The notes under the pieces: model-generated | The model's database searches: none | The model's input: the letters and a program-made list of their open reading frames with translations, nothing else | Told to the model about the DNA's origin: nothing | Translations under genes and position numbers: made by a program | In this document: piece by piece, positions 1 to 7,977 of the stretch | Position numbering within the stretch: the stretch's first letter is position 1 | How the letters are laid out: each line of letters starts with the position of its first letter | From: Cupriavidus sp. U2 | Lineage (GTDB): Bacteria > Pseudomonadota > Gammaproteobacteria > Burkholderiales > Burkholderiaceae | Length of the DNA stretch: 64,000 nucleotides | Direction of reading: 5' to 3' | Assembly: GCF_009663685.2 (NCBI RefSeq) | Contig: NZ_RCOG02000036.1 | Location: 1 to 64,000 of the forward strand

Positions 1-505
1 CCTCGGGCCGCTCGTGGATCGAGCGCATATCCTGCAGCTTGCCTCGGCGATCGTTCCCCGCGCCCCGTGAACGACGCTCCTTGTGGGCCTTACGCAGGCT
101 GCCGATTAGCTCGCGGCGCAGCTCACCGCGCGGCGTGGCGTAGATCACGCAGTAGATCGTCTCGTGGGACACATGGAACTCCGGCTGGTGGGCATACATG
201 CGCCGGAGTCTGCCTGCAATCTGTTGCGGTGAATAGCCCACGCGCAGCCATGCTCTCACCAGTTTCAGCAGCGCCGTGCCTGCTGCCAGCTTGCGCGGCC
301 CACGTCGACGCCGTCTCAGCGCCATACCCTGCGCGCTCGCAGCATCGTAGGAACGATGACCTCCGGCCCGGGCAACCTCGCGTGAAATAGTCGACGGACT
401 TCGCCCCACCACTCTCGCGACCTGACGCAGGCTGCACCCCTCGTTTAGCAGGCGATGAATACAGTTACGCTCTTCGATACCCAGTTGACTGTAGCATTGT
501 CCCAT
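1..505 (-). CDS. IS30-family transposase, N-terminal 168 codons (partial)
   Basis: The protein starts at an ATG whose complement is at 503-505 and runs off the left edge after about 168 of the expected 336 codons. It carries the N-terminal helix-turn-helix segment of IS30 transposases, with the EERNCIHRLL and SPSTISREV stretches. The visible part ends before the main catalytic D and E residues seen in the 22.7 kb copy. A hairpin with 8-bp arms (AACACCCT/AGGGTGTT, 509-530) lies just upstream of the start, as in the other copy. Transposases of this family bind the inverted repeats and catalyse DDE transposition. Confidence 0.9.
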   Translation of the reverse strand, partial: MGQCYSQLGIEERNCIHRLLNEGCSLRQVARVVGRSPSTISREVARAGGHRSYDAASAQGMALRRRRRGPRKLAAGTALLKLVRAWLRVGYSPQQIAGRLRRMYAHQPEFHVSHETIYCVIYATPRGELRRELIGSLRKAHKERRSRGAGNDRRGKLQDMRSIHERPE

Positions 506-552
506 CCCAACACCCTAACATCAGGGTGTTGCACTTCATTCTAGAGACCGCC
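1..552 (-). mobile_element. IS30-family insertion sequence, left copy, truncated by window edge
   Basis: This segment is the reverse complement of the first half of the complete IS30 element at 22710-23774. The outer 25-bp inverted repeat lies at 528-552 and the transposase reads leftward out of the window. The two copies align without indels over the visible part. One visible difference is codon 2 (GGA here, AGA there). The near identity implies recent duplication. The flanking three bases at 553-555 (TGA) show no evident target duplication. With the inverted copy at 22.7 kb it could form a composite transposon; the far end is outside the window. Confidence 0.93.
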
Positions 553-832
553 TGAGGTTGGAAAATCGACAGGGAACGATAGGCCATGGCGCCTGAGATA
601 AAGACGGCGCTCGCCCCTATTCGTGGCGCCTGAAGGCGGATCAGATCACGATGGACGCCACCGTTGTCAGCCAGGCTGACGTTGAGCGTGTACGAACATA
701 TTCTCGCTGAGAGAAGGCTGTGTCCCTCGAGTACAGAGATTCAAACCTTCTCAAAGGAAGCTTTGAAGCCGCGCGACTTGCCCGTCGTAGGATTCACTAG
801 CACCCATCGGCAAATCGGCCGAACCACCCTTG

Positions 833-930
833 CAAGAAATCAAGAGATCGCAGGGCAGGATGGCCACGTCAATTCACCGTTGGCCCAGCAAAACAGCCTT
901 GGTAGCTGCTGGGCGGCTTCTCTGGCGCAT
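833..930 (+). pseudogene. Possible TetR-family HTH remnant
   Basis: One reading frame encodes a peptide of the form EIKRSQG...SIHRWPSKTALV, which matches the recognition-helix end of TetR regulators (typically EIARRAG...TIYRRWPSKxALV). No N-terminal helix or ligand domain continues in frame on either side, so this is at best a decayed fragment. The rest of 553-1095 shows nothing that I can recognise. The match is short, so chance resemblance remains possible. Confidence 0.3.
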
Positions 931-1095
931 TCGGTCCCAACGTCACGTAGCTGACCGTTTCGGATGGTCAGACGGCGATTTCTGGCGACATTGGTTGCGG
1001 ACTCAACCGTCAACCGACGGGGCGCACAACGATGCCCACGGGGCACGGGCGTCGCCTATGATTTTTCAGAGACGTCCCGTTACCAGGAGGTGATG

Positions 1096-1344
1096 ATGAA
1101 TAGAGTCGTGAAAAACAAGGCGGAGGTGCGAGCAATGGTCCGCGCGGCGCAGGACAAGATTGCGGTCTGTGCAAACACCTGCTTTGGAGATGTATGTTGG
1201 CACCCGGCGGATTCGGACGGCTGCAATTGGTCGATCTCGACCATGGAGGGCGACGCTAGCGCTGCGTGCCTGCAGGCGCTAAAGCCCCATATTGATGATC
1301 TGCGCAAGCGCTATAACATCCGAGAAGAGGCAGAACGACAGTGA
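1096..1344 (+). CDS. Small four-cysteine protein (family A, copy 1)
   Basis: This 82-aa protein starts at the second of two adjacent ATGs; AGGAGG at 1085-1090 gives a 5-nt spacing to it. It aligns without gaps to the 80-aa product at 56459-56701. Four cysteines are shared (C25, C29, C43, C58), together with a CFGD motif, a tryptophan-histidine pair, and the stretches GCNWS and STMEG. The shared Cys/His pattern would suit metal binding or disulfides, but that is inference. There is no signal peptide. I do not recognise a named family. It sits in one of three islands of small orphan genes in this window. Confidence 0.75.
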   Translation: MNRVVKNKAEVRAMVRAAQDKIAVCANTCFGDVCWHPADSDGCNWSISTMEGDASAACLQALKPHIDDLRKRYNIREEAERQ

Positions 1345-1618
1345 GTTTTCTGCCCTCTGACGTTGTGTGGCGGATAGCAGGGGAGAGCGGCGCCGCCTCG
1401 GAGGTTCTCCGCTGCCCTTCTTCTATTTCGCTCGCACGATCGGCAGACGCCTCCGAGCGGACGATTTCAACAAGCTGCCGTGTTGACCGGTTTAAGCCAC
1501 GAAGGTGCCGTTCCACCAAGTAAATATAGGCGCCGTGGCTTTCTTTGGTCCGCATCTGGTCGATGCGTACTATCCGCCGTTCGGCGTCTTTCCAGCTCGG
1601 CTTCCGCACTTTTTTCAT
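1256..1618 (-). CDS. Hypothetical basic protein
   Basis: A 120-aa reading frame starting MKKVRKPSWKDAERR. Its 3' end overlaps convergently with the four-cysteine protein at 1096-1344. The N-terminal half is charged and looks helical; the C-terminal half is compositionally unremarkable. No Shine-Dalgarno sequence is clear. Its upstream region (1623-1681) contains a striking set of inverted and direct repeats that could be an operator, which is the main reason to keep it. I do not recognise it; it may be a shadow frame. Confidence 0.3.
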   Translation of the reverse strand: MKKVRKPSWKDAERRIVRIDQMRTKESHGAYIYLVERHLRGLNRSTRQLVEIVRSEASADRASEIEEGQRRTSEAAPLSPAIRHTTSEGRKLTVVLPLLGCYSACADHQYGALAPAGTQR

Positions 1619-1623
1619 ATCGG

Positions 1624-1681
1624 GGCCATGTTAGATATCGTGGCCGAGTTAATTAACATGGCCTAGATAGGTATCGTGGCC
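1624..1681. repeat. Nested inverted and direct repeats (GGCCATGTTA / TATCGTGGCC)
   Basis: GGCCATGTTA at 1624-1633 is the exact inverse of TAACATGGCC at 1654-1663, separated by 20 nt. A direct repeat of the form AGRTATCGTGGCC overlaps it at about 1633-1645 and 1669-1681. The arrangement lies directly upstream of the minus-strand frame starting at 1618. It could be an operator, a site-specific recombination site or an old transposon end. Confidence 0.5.
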
Positions 1682-1733
1682 ACAATATCCTAAGGTGTCG
1701 GTTATCGAGTGGACGGAGAGAAAGCTTATACTT

Positions 1734-1758
1734 AAAAAGTGCCTTATGAGCACTTTTT
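1734..1758. terminator. Symmetric hairpin AAAAAGTGC-N7-GCACTTTTT
   Basis: Perfect 9-bp arms around a 7-nt loop, with A and T runs at the outer ends, as expected for a small bidirectional intrinsic terminator. It lies in a gene-poor stretch downstream of the first small-gene pair. A 38-codon frame starting at 1746 overlaps it but has no support. The GC part of the stem is only four pairs, so strength is doubtful. Confidence 0.35.
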
Positions 1759-2067
1759 CGAGATTGGGCCTTCCATATCGCGGGGCGACGCTGGACCCGG
1801 GGCTCAGAAAAGATGGTCGCGTCTATAGTGTCACGCCCGACGGCTGGGCGAGCGGCATCTGAGCAAATGGACCCGCGCGTCGCGAGGTAGAGTGGTCAGC
1901 CGGGCCCCCTCTTGATAAGCCGGACGTTATCGCATTGCGCTCACACACCGGTAGACCAGGTTCCACTTTGTATCTGGCGGCGCCTTCGTATCCTTTGCCG
2001 CGGATCCGTTTGGCGGCTGGCGCGAAGCTTTCAAGGTCGGGGCACTCCCGCTCTCCGCTAAGGGCCG

Positions 2068-2376
2068 TTATGAGACTCGAAAATGCTCGATGGTTTGGCC
2101 CGAATTGATCGCCCGTTGCAACCAATCGGGTACACCGGGCCCGTCCCAAACATGGCCGATTGCGTCCATGTACCTGGCACTCTGCTGGGGCGAGGCCTCC
2201 GATTCGGCAGAGATAAAGCACCCAGCGAATTCAGGTTGCTGCGGGGTTATGCCATGGCGAGCGATGGCTGACTTGATCGAGAGAACAGCTTCGGCCCTTG
2301 CCCAAACCGGAGACGGCATCGGCTGGAGAGGCAAAATTAACTGGCGATAGTGGCTTAAATCGAGTTCCTCACCCAA
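2068..2376 (-). CDS. H-NS C-terminal-domain-like small protein (copy 1)
   Basis: About 102 aa, starting at a TTG (complement 2374-2376) or at the internal ATG at 2319. The C-terminal half reads as a diverged H-NS DNA-binding motif: DAIGHVWDGPGVPDWLQRAI corresponds to the DPKTGSTWSGRGRAPAWL of the full H-NS at 3416. The middle (AEAVLSIKSAIARHGITP) resembles the H-NS linker region. A close relative is at 24232-24486. The arginine of the usual GRGR core is lost, so DNA binding is uncertain. The role could be modulation of H-NS; this is inference. Confidence 0.6.
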   Translation of the reverse strand: MGEELDLSHYRQLILPLQPMPSPVWARAEAVLSIKSAIARHGITPQQPEFAGCFISAESEASPQQSARYMDAIGHVWDGPGVPDWLQRAINSGQTIEHFRVS

Positions 2377-2454
2377 GGGATGCTAATAGTGCGGGCAGCA
2401 AGCGCAAGCCGCCAGCCCGGGACCATAGGTACGGATTTCAAAAGACTTCCTCAT

Positions 2455-2706
2455 TCACAAGTTTGGATTTGCCGGCGCCTCATCAGGCGCAGCTGGAGTA
2501 AAATCGAAATGTGCTGCTGCATACGTAGCGTTGCACGCCCACACCTCGTTGCCGTCACGAATAAATCGAGCCCACTTCCCGTCGCTGATACATTCCGCGC
2601 CAGGAAAAACCTCGTCGTGACCGTTGGGGCCATCCAAAGGGAAGGGGGCGTGAGGAATCGCCCAGTAGCGCCCCGCTGGTAGTGCGTCAATCTGCTTTTT
2701 GGTCAT
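2455..2706 (-). CDS. Hypothetical 83-aa protein
   Basis: The frame is open to 2796, but the internal ATG at 2706 (MTKKQIDALPAGRYWAIP...) gives a more natural soluble start. The product is rich in aromatic residues and contains GKWARFIRDGNEVWACNA and an acidic proline-rich tail. It has no signal peptide or membrane segment. It lies in the first small-gene island between two H-NS-related genes. I do not recognise a family; the amino-acid composition looks coding rather than random. Confidence 0.45.
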   Translation of the reverse strand: MTKKQIDALPAGRYWAIPHAPFPLDGPNGHDEVFPGAECISDGKWARFIRDGNEVWACNATYAAAHFDFTPAAPDEAPANPNL

Positions 2707-2848
2707 GCGTTTCGTTCGATTTACAATTTGCTGTGACACGATTCCGGGACGTGACTGCAAGCGTGTGCCCTGCTGTGCTGGGAGAGACAGCACCATGCAC
2801 TCTCACCCTCGCAATTTCCGCAGGAACGAATCTTGACAGATCCAATCG

Positions 2849-3100
2849 TTGATTCGAAATATGGCCCTAATCTTGTCGCTCACAGTCCGAGGAATCGGTA
2901 TTTGTACGCTGGTGGCGGTCGCTGCCGTTGCCTCGCGACAACTATATCTCCGACTCGCCGAGGATGGCGACTCTGAAAAAGAGGATCATTCAAATCCAAC
3001 GATGGAGTTATGCAATGGGATGTCCGGTCAGTTCGACCGTTCGCGGATGTCCACTCCCGCGAGCTATCCTCTTGAGCAAGGACGGTGTCTTGAGTCGTAG
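2849..3100 (+). CDS. Doubtful small membrane-anchored hypothetical
   Basis: An 83-aa frame whose first 35 residues form a hydrophobic segment (MALILSLTVRGIGICTLVAVAAVAS), followed by a charged acidic stretch. Its N-terminus is similar in style to the frame starting at 24008. There is no convincing ribosome-binding site and the C-terminus looks random. The following stretch 3101-3415 has no gene that I can support and contains the H-NS promoter region. Confidence 0.25.
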   Translation: MIRNMALILSLTVRGIGICTLVAVAAVASRQLYLRLAEDGDSEKEDHSNPTMELCNGMSGQFDRSRMSTPASYPLEQGRCLES

Positions 3101-3415
3101 CGCCGCTCGAGATCGATATGCCACCCGAAGCATAACTCTGGTGTGCCGCCCGCATCGGTAAGGTGCACGCCAAAAACTCGGTTCGGCTCTTGCAGTGATT
3201 ACATGGCTAACACCAATCGTCAGCCTACGTTGTAGGTCGCGGGCGTAGTTAGACCGCGGTCATCACTAGGACCACTGGTTTTCACGACGTGCTCACCCAC
3301 TTTCCAACCAGCGGTGAAGATATCGTCGGCATGAGCATGGCTAAAAAGTTAGCCTATACTTCGCAATACGCAGCAGAATTCCGTTTTGATTCCACCACTC
3401 CAATTAGGATGTAGC

Positions 3416-3730
3416 ATGGCAACGTACAAGCAATTGCTGGCTCAGAAGGAAATTTTGGAGGCGCAGTTGGCAGAAGTTCGGGCAAATGAAGTGTCGAGCG
3501 TTATTGGTCAAATCCGCACTCTAATGGAGCAATATGGTCTTTCGGTCGAAGACATACAAGGTAAGCGCCGTCGTGGACGACCTGTGGGAAGTGGGGCAGC
3601 AAAAGCGGCCAAAGAGCCGTTGCCTGCAAAATATCGCGATCCGAAGACGGGTAGCACTTGGTCGGGGCGGGGCCGGGCTCCTGCGTGGCTAGGTAAGAAT
3701 CGAAATCGGTTCTTGATCGCACAGGAGTAA
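3416..3730 (+). CDS. H-NS family nucleoid-associated protein
   Basis: A 104-aa H-NS protein. The N-terminal oligomerisation helix (MATYKQLLAQKEILEAQLAE) is followed by a linker with GLSVEDI, a basic AT-hook-like RRRGRPVG, and a canonical C-terminal DNA-binding motif, YRDPKTGSTWSGRGRAPAWL. It would bind AT-rich DNA and silence acquired genes. The ATG at 3416 is preferred because the coiled coil begins there; the frame is open upstream to 3386. The upstream region is AT-rich and holds a small palindrome (GGCTAA/TTAGCC near 3340). Accessory H-NS copies are often carried by islands and plasmids to dampen the cost of new DNA. Confidence 0.93.
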   Translation: MATYKQLLAQKEILEAQLAEVRANEVSSVIGQIRTLMEQYGLSVEDIQGKRRRGRPVGSGAAKAAKEPLPAKYRDPKTGSTWSGRGRAPAWLGKNRNRFLIAQE

Positions 3731-3937
3731 CTCCCTAACGAGCCGGGCGTCCGTCGAAACCCTCGTTCTCCGCCAGGGCATCGGAGGTAAGACGGGCGGC
3801 GAATTACCAAGGAGCGCGGACGGCAGGTGTCGTCCACGTTGTGTGAACTGACCTGGTCCATTGTTTCGGCAGCGTCCGGTCCGCACTCATGGCACAGCGC
3901 CCGGCGATTGCCTGATGGTCGCGGGCAAGTCTGGGCC

Positions 3938-5503
3938 TTAGACTTGTCCACGCAGCGCAGGCGTGCTCTTCGGTGGTTGGCGATGTTGTGTGAACTGCTC
4001 AAAGGCTGCGGTCATGGCAAGGAGGGAAGCATCGGCCCCCGCACGCCCCAGCCAGGACACGCCAGCAGGCACACCTGATCTGGTGAATCCCATCGGGACG
4101 CTGATTTCTGGAAGCCCTGTGGCGCTGGCAATGTGCATAGCTGCCAAGGGCTGTAAGGCTAGGCATTGATAGCTGCTATCAGCCTGGTCGAAACGAGGGG
4201 ATGCCGGGCATGCCTGAGTCGGATAAATCAACGCCTCCACGCCGTATGTGTTGAAGATGTCATCGGCAAGCGCTCGCAAGCGTCGCAAAGCGGCCTCCTC
4301 CACCTCGGATGCCATACCTCTGGTCTCGATTGCCCGGCGCAATGCGTCTACGGTCCGGGGATTAGTCTGGCGGCCGCCGCTGTCGATGTCCTCTTCTATA
4401 CGCTCCAGCAGTTCGGCAGAATTTTGCGGACCACCGGCCTCTGACTGCATCAGGTATTGGTCAAGCGCTACCACCCACTGAGCGCGGGTGACCTCGCCGA
4501 GCAGTTCGGCATAAAGATTCAGGAACGCTGTTGGCAAACGTACGTGGCATAACTTGGCGCCCGCATATTTGAGGGAAGTAGCGACTTCACCAAACAACGC
4601 GTCGATTTCCGGGTTTCCTCCTGCAAAGTCTGAGACGAGGGCCAACGTTCGGCCAGCCAGTGTCGCGAACTGCAAGCCGAACCCCTGACCCGGGGCCAGC
4701 ACATCCATGACGATCGCCACGTCCGATGCGCTTCGAGCCAATGGGCCCACGGTGTCGAACGAAGGCGCCAGCGGTAGCACGCCGGTATTGTCTAGCAGTC
4801 CGTGTGTCGGACGAAATCCAACAAGGGCGTGGACGCAAGCCGGGCCGCGTACAGAGCCAAAGGAGTCGGTCCCTAACCCGAAGGCTGCCAGGCTTGCCGC
4901 GACGGCTGCGCCGGCACCACTACTGGATCCGCTCGCATTGCGCGACAGTCGGTACGGATTCAGCGTGAGGCCGCCGGCCGAGCTATATCCGAACCACCCA
5001 TTCGATGCTGCCAATTCCGACATGTTGGCTTTGGCAAGCACGATCGCCCCTGCTGCCCGAAGTCGCGCAACACAGGGTGCATCTGCGTTGGGAAACGCAT
5101 TCTTCAACGCTAAGCAACCCGCTGTAGTGGGCATGCCCTCCGTATCGATGTTGTCTTTCACCACCATGGGGATGCCGTGCAATGGCCCGCGAGGGCCATG
5201 GACGCGCATTTCATTATCCATTGCCGTCGCTTCTTCCTGAGCCATCGGGTTCAATTGGCTGATGGCGTTGATAGCCGGCCCATTTTTGTCGAAGGCGTTG
5301 ATACGCTCGAGGTACGTGGTTACCAGCGCATGCGCGCTTGTTTGGCCAGCGCACATGGCGGAAGCTAATTCGGCAATCGAACGCTCAAAGGGATCAAACT
5401 CAATGTTGGCATCTGAAGTAGCAGGGGGCATGGGTGTTCCCGGGCGACTGTATCGAAACATCTTGACGGTGCAACTTGGCGTGGGCAATCGATCTTTTAT
5501 CAT
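3938..5503 (-). CDS. Amidase-signature family amidase
   Basis: A 521-aa amidase of the amidase-signature family (related to GatA), which hydrolyses C-N amide bonds. The catalytic triad is visible: the lysine in VVKDN near residue 107, the cis-serine in GSSSGAGAA, and the nucleophile in DSFGSVRGPA. The last motif normally reads GGS; here one glycine is replaced by phenylalanine, which may change substrate range. The ATG at 5503 is chosen because AAGGA lies about 10 nt upstream; the frame is open to 5590. It is divergent from a LysR and near a D-aminoacylase, which suggests amide or N-acyl amino-acid use. Confidence 0.88.
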   Translation of the reverse strand: MIKDRLPTPSCTVKMFRYSRPGTPMPPATSDANIEFDPFERSIAELASAMCAGQTSAHALVTTYLERINAFDKNGPAINAISQLNPMAQEEATAMDNEMRVHGPRGPLHGIPMVVKDNIDTEGMPTTAGCLALKNAFPNADAPCVARLRAAGAIVLAKANMSELAASNGWFGYSSAGGLTLNPYRLSRNASGSSSGAGAAVAASLAAFGLGTDSFGSVRGPACVHALVGFRPTHGLLDNTGVLPLAPSFDTVGPLARSASDVAIVMDVLAPGQGFGLQFATLAGRTLALVSDFAGGNPEIDALFGEVATSLKYAGAKLCHVRLPTAFLNLYAELLGEVTRAQWVVALDQYLMQSEAGGPQNSAELLERIEEDIDSGGRQTNPRTVDALRRAIETRGMASEVEEAALRRLRALADDIFNTYGVEALIYPTQACPASPRFDQADSSYQCLALQPLAAMHIASATGLPEISVPMGFTRSGVPAGVSWLGRAGADASLLAMTAAFEQFTQHRQPPKSTPALRGQV

Positions 5504-5566
5504 CCGTTCTTTCCTTCCCGGAATAGATGGCCGACAATCCCGGCGTGTCCCCTTTCTCGGAAGCGT

Positions 5567-6478
5567 ATGAAGAGCACCACCGGACGTCACCTGCCTGCAC
5601 TGGCGAACCTCGTGGCCCTGGAAGCTACCGCCCGTATTGGCAGCGTCACAGGGGCCGCCGAGGAGCTATGCCTGACGCAAAGCGCCGTAAGCAAGCAAAT
5701 TACGGAACTGGAAGATTTTTTAGGCACGCGATTGCTCAGCCGGCGAAAGGGAGCCGTGGCCGCAACCCCCGTCGGAGAGGAGTACCTGAGGAGTGTGCGC
5801 AAGGCGCTGGCGATGCTCGAGGAAGCAACGCTGGAAGTACAGTCCGGTCGCGGTGCCGGCGGGCGCCTAAACCTCTCGGTGCCAGTGTCGCTGGGCAATA
5901 TCTGGCTGCTGCCCAGGTTGCTCCGATTCGCGAAGGAGCAGCCGCACATCCAGCTCAACGTCACCACCAAAGTTGGCCCCGTTGACTTGGAGAGTGCCGC
6001 GTTGGACGCGGCGATTATGTATTGCGTCGAACCTCCATCTCGTCATTTCGCGCTAAAGGTAATGCCCCTGGAGCTGTATCCGGTTTGCGCACCAGAATTG
6101 CTGCCTGGCGGCGGTACATTAGCCAAGGCACTCAGAGGCATGCCCTTGCTGCATCAGAACGCCGCGCTTGAAGCGTGGCCGGCCTATCTGCGGCAAATGG
6201 ATATCAAGCTGACGCACCCCGAAGACGGTCCGCGCTATGGTTTGCTCACCATGGGACTGCAGGCCGCTATTAGCGGCCTGGGTATGGCGCTGCTGCCGGA
6301 CTATGTGGCGGGCGACGACATCCGCGCCGGGAAATTGCTCTGCGTGGCGACGGAGCCCTATGTCTCGCCCAAGTCCTACTATTTTGTCTGTCAGGAAGAG
6401 AAGCTTGCCAGCCCAGCGATGCAAACGTTTATCACTTGGCTCCAAAAGCAAAGCGCGACAGAAACGTCGGTTCCTTGA
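5567..6478 (+). CDS. LysR-family transcriptional regulator
   Basis: A 303-aa LysR-type regulator. The N-terminal winged HTH reads GSVTGAAEELCLTQSAVSKQI, followed by the linker helix, and the effector domain begins around residue 95 (LNLSVPVSLGNIWLLP). It resembles the GcvA/AmpR branch. It is divergent from the amidase with a 63-bp gap, and convergent with the D-aminoacylase, so it most likely controls the amidase and perhaps the deacylase/Bug pair. No clear LysR box could be picked in the short gap. Confidence 0.9.
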   Translation: MKSTTGRHLPALANLVALEATARIGSVTGAAEELCLTQSAVSKQITELEDFLGTRLLSRRKGAVAATPVGEEYLRSVRKALAMLEEATLEVQSGRGAGGRLNLSVPVSLGNIWLLPRLLRFAKEQPHIQLNVTTKVGPVDLESAALDAAIMYCVEPPSRHFALKVMPLELYPVCAPELLPGGGTLAKALRGMPLLHQNAALEAWPAYLRQMDIKLTHPEDGPRYGLLTMGLQAAISGLGMALLPDYVAGDDIRAGKLLCVATEPYVSPKSYYFVCQEEKLASPAMQTFITWLQKQSATETSVP

Positions 6479-6502
6479 AACCGGTAACGAGTCCCCTGCG
6501 CG

Positions 6503-7966
6503 TCACTGGCCCACACTAGTTTCCAAGCTTGCCTTTACCAGCGTAGACGAAACGAACCGACCAGGACGGCTGCCAATGGGCACCCCATCACGCAATGTTG
6601 CCTCGCCCGCCACGAAGACATGTCGCACGCCGACAGCGGGCTGTCGTGGCTCGTCGAATGTGGCGCGGTCTGCGATCGTCGCAGGGTCGAATACCGTGAT
6701 GTCGGCAATATTGCCGATTCGCAGCTCGCCCCGGCGCTCCAGCCCGAATCGTTGCGCGGCCAACCCAGTCATCTTGTGAACGGCGCGCTCTAACGGAAAC
6801 AGGCCGAGATCGCGTGAATATAAGCCCAGGACACGTGGGAAGGTGCCCCACAGGCGCGGGTGAGGCGTCTCGTCAGAAGGAATCCCGTCCGAACCGACCA
6901 TGGTGTCCGGATATGCAAGGATGTCGCGCACGTCCCCTTCGTCCATGATGAAGTACACGGCACCTCCGGGCACCAGCATCTGTGCCACATCGTGGCGCGT
7001 TCGGCCCCACTCTTCGGCGAGGTCTTCCAGATAGCGACCAGCGGCATCGGGGTGAGTCGCCGACCATGTAATCAGGATGCGATCACATTGTGTTACCCGC
7101 GCCGGGCGGAGCATGGTCGACGACGCCGCATACGGGTAGCAGTCCATGCAAAGTGGCATGGTCTGGGCGAGTTCCCTGACCTGCGCGAGCGTCTCGCGGC
7201 TCCGCCCGTGATTTTTCTTTCCCACGAGCTTGTGGTGGGAAATTACCGTGGAAACACCTAACGCCTTCCCGATACGAGCAGTCTCGTCGATTGACTCCCG
7301 AATGTTGTCGCTTTCATCGCGCATATGAGAGACCAGCACGCCTCCGAGGCGGCGCATCGGCTCGCACATGCGCACGATTTCGTCCTCGGGGGCGGCAGAC
7401 GAGGGTGGATAGAACGTACCTGTAGACACACCGATCGCGCCTTGTCGTAATGCGGTTTCCACGTCCTGGCGCATACCCTCGATTTCCGATTCGCTCGCCG
7501 CCGCGCCCAGCTGAGTTACGTGTCTAGCCCGAAGCGTTGACTGACCTATGAGGACCGCGACGTTTACAGCCGCAGGGTTTTCGGTGAACATCTCCCGATA
7601 CGCCCGAACCGAGTCGAACCGATAGCCACCACGCATGATATCGAGCGGTGCGGGGGGTATCGCATCAGTAACCAACGGGAAAAGGCTGATGCCGCAATTG
7701 CCGGCAATAATGGTTGTGACACCCTGTGTCACCTTCGGCAGCATGTCCGGGGACTGGAAAACCATCCAGTCGTCGTGGGTATGGGTATCGATGAACCCCG
7801 GCGTGACTGCAAGCCCTGTTGCGTCGATGATAGTTTCTGCGCCCGCGGCACTGAGGTCTCCCAATGCCGCGATTTGTCCATGACGAACTGCGACGTCGGC
7901 GGTCCGTCGCGGCGCACCGGTACCGTCGATCAGGTCGCCATTGCGGATAATCAGATCGTATTGCAT
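6503..7966 (-). CDS. N-acyl-D-amino-acid deacylase (D-aminoacylase)
   Basis: A 487-aa amidohydrolase that would release D-amino acids from N-acyl-D-amino acids. Seen are the metal-binding THTHDD near residue 62, the family motif GNCGISLFPL, SHMRDE and ISHHK, and the C-terminal GSDGIPSDETPHPRLWGTFP typical of D-aminoacylases. Length matches the family. Transcription follows the Bug gene (11-bp gap), so receptor and enzyme form one operon; the nearby amidase points to the same substrate class. Cytoplasmic; no signal peptide. Confidence 0.9.
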   Translation of the reverse strand: MQYDLIIRNGDLIDGTGAPRRTADVAVRHGQIAALGDLSAAGAETIIDATGLAVTPGFIDTHTHDDWMVFQSPDMLPKVTQGVTTIIAGNCGISLFPLVTDAIPPAPLDIMRGGYRFDSVRAYREMFTENPAAVNVAVLIGQSTLRARHVTQLGAAASESEIEGMRQDVETALRQGAIGVSTGTFYPPSSAAPEDEIVRMCEPMRRLGGVLVSHMRDESDNIRESIDETARIGKALGVSTVISHHKLVGKKNHGRSRETLAQVRELAQTMPLCMDCYPYAASSTMLRPARVTQCDRILITWSATHPDAAGRYLEDLAEEWGRTRHDVAQMLVPGGAVYFIMDEGDVRDILAYPDTMVGSDGIPSDETPHPRLWGTFPRVLGLYSRDLGLFPLERAVHKMTGLAAQRFGLERRGELRIGNIADITVFDPATIADRATFDEPRQPAVGVRHVFVAGEATLRDGVPIGSRPGRFVSSTLVKASLETSVGQ

Positions 7967-7977
7967 TGCCGTTGTCC

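Noticed and set aside
67-437. Two frames of about 105 codons in the left IS30 copy
   Set aside because: They recur exactly in the right IS30 copy and are alternative frames of the transposase.
1746-1862. 38-codon frame with a YRG peptide
   Set aside because: It looks superficially like the YRG-type proteins but is too short, overlaps a hairpin and lacks the remaining motifs.
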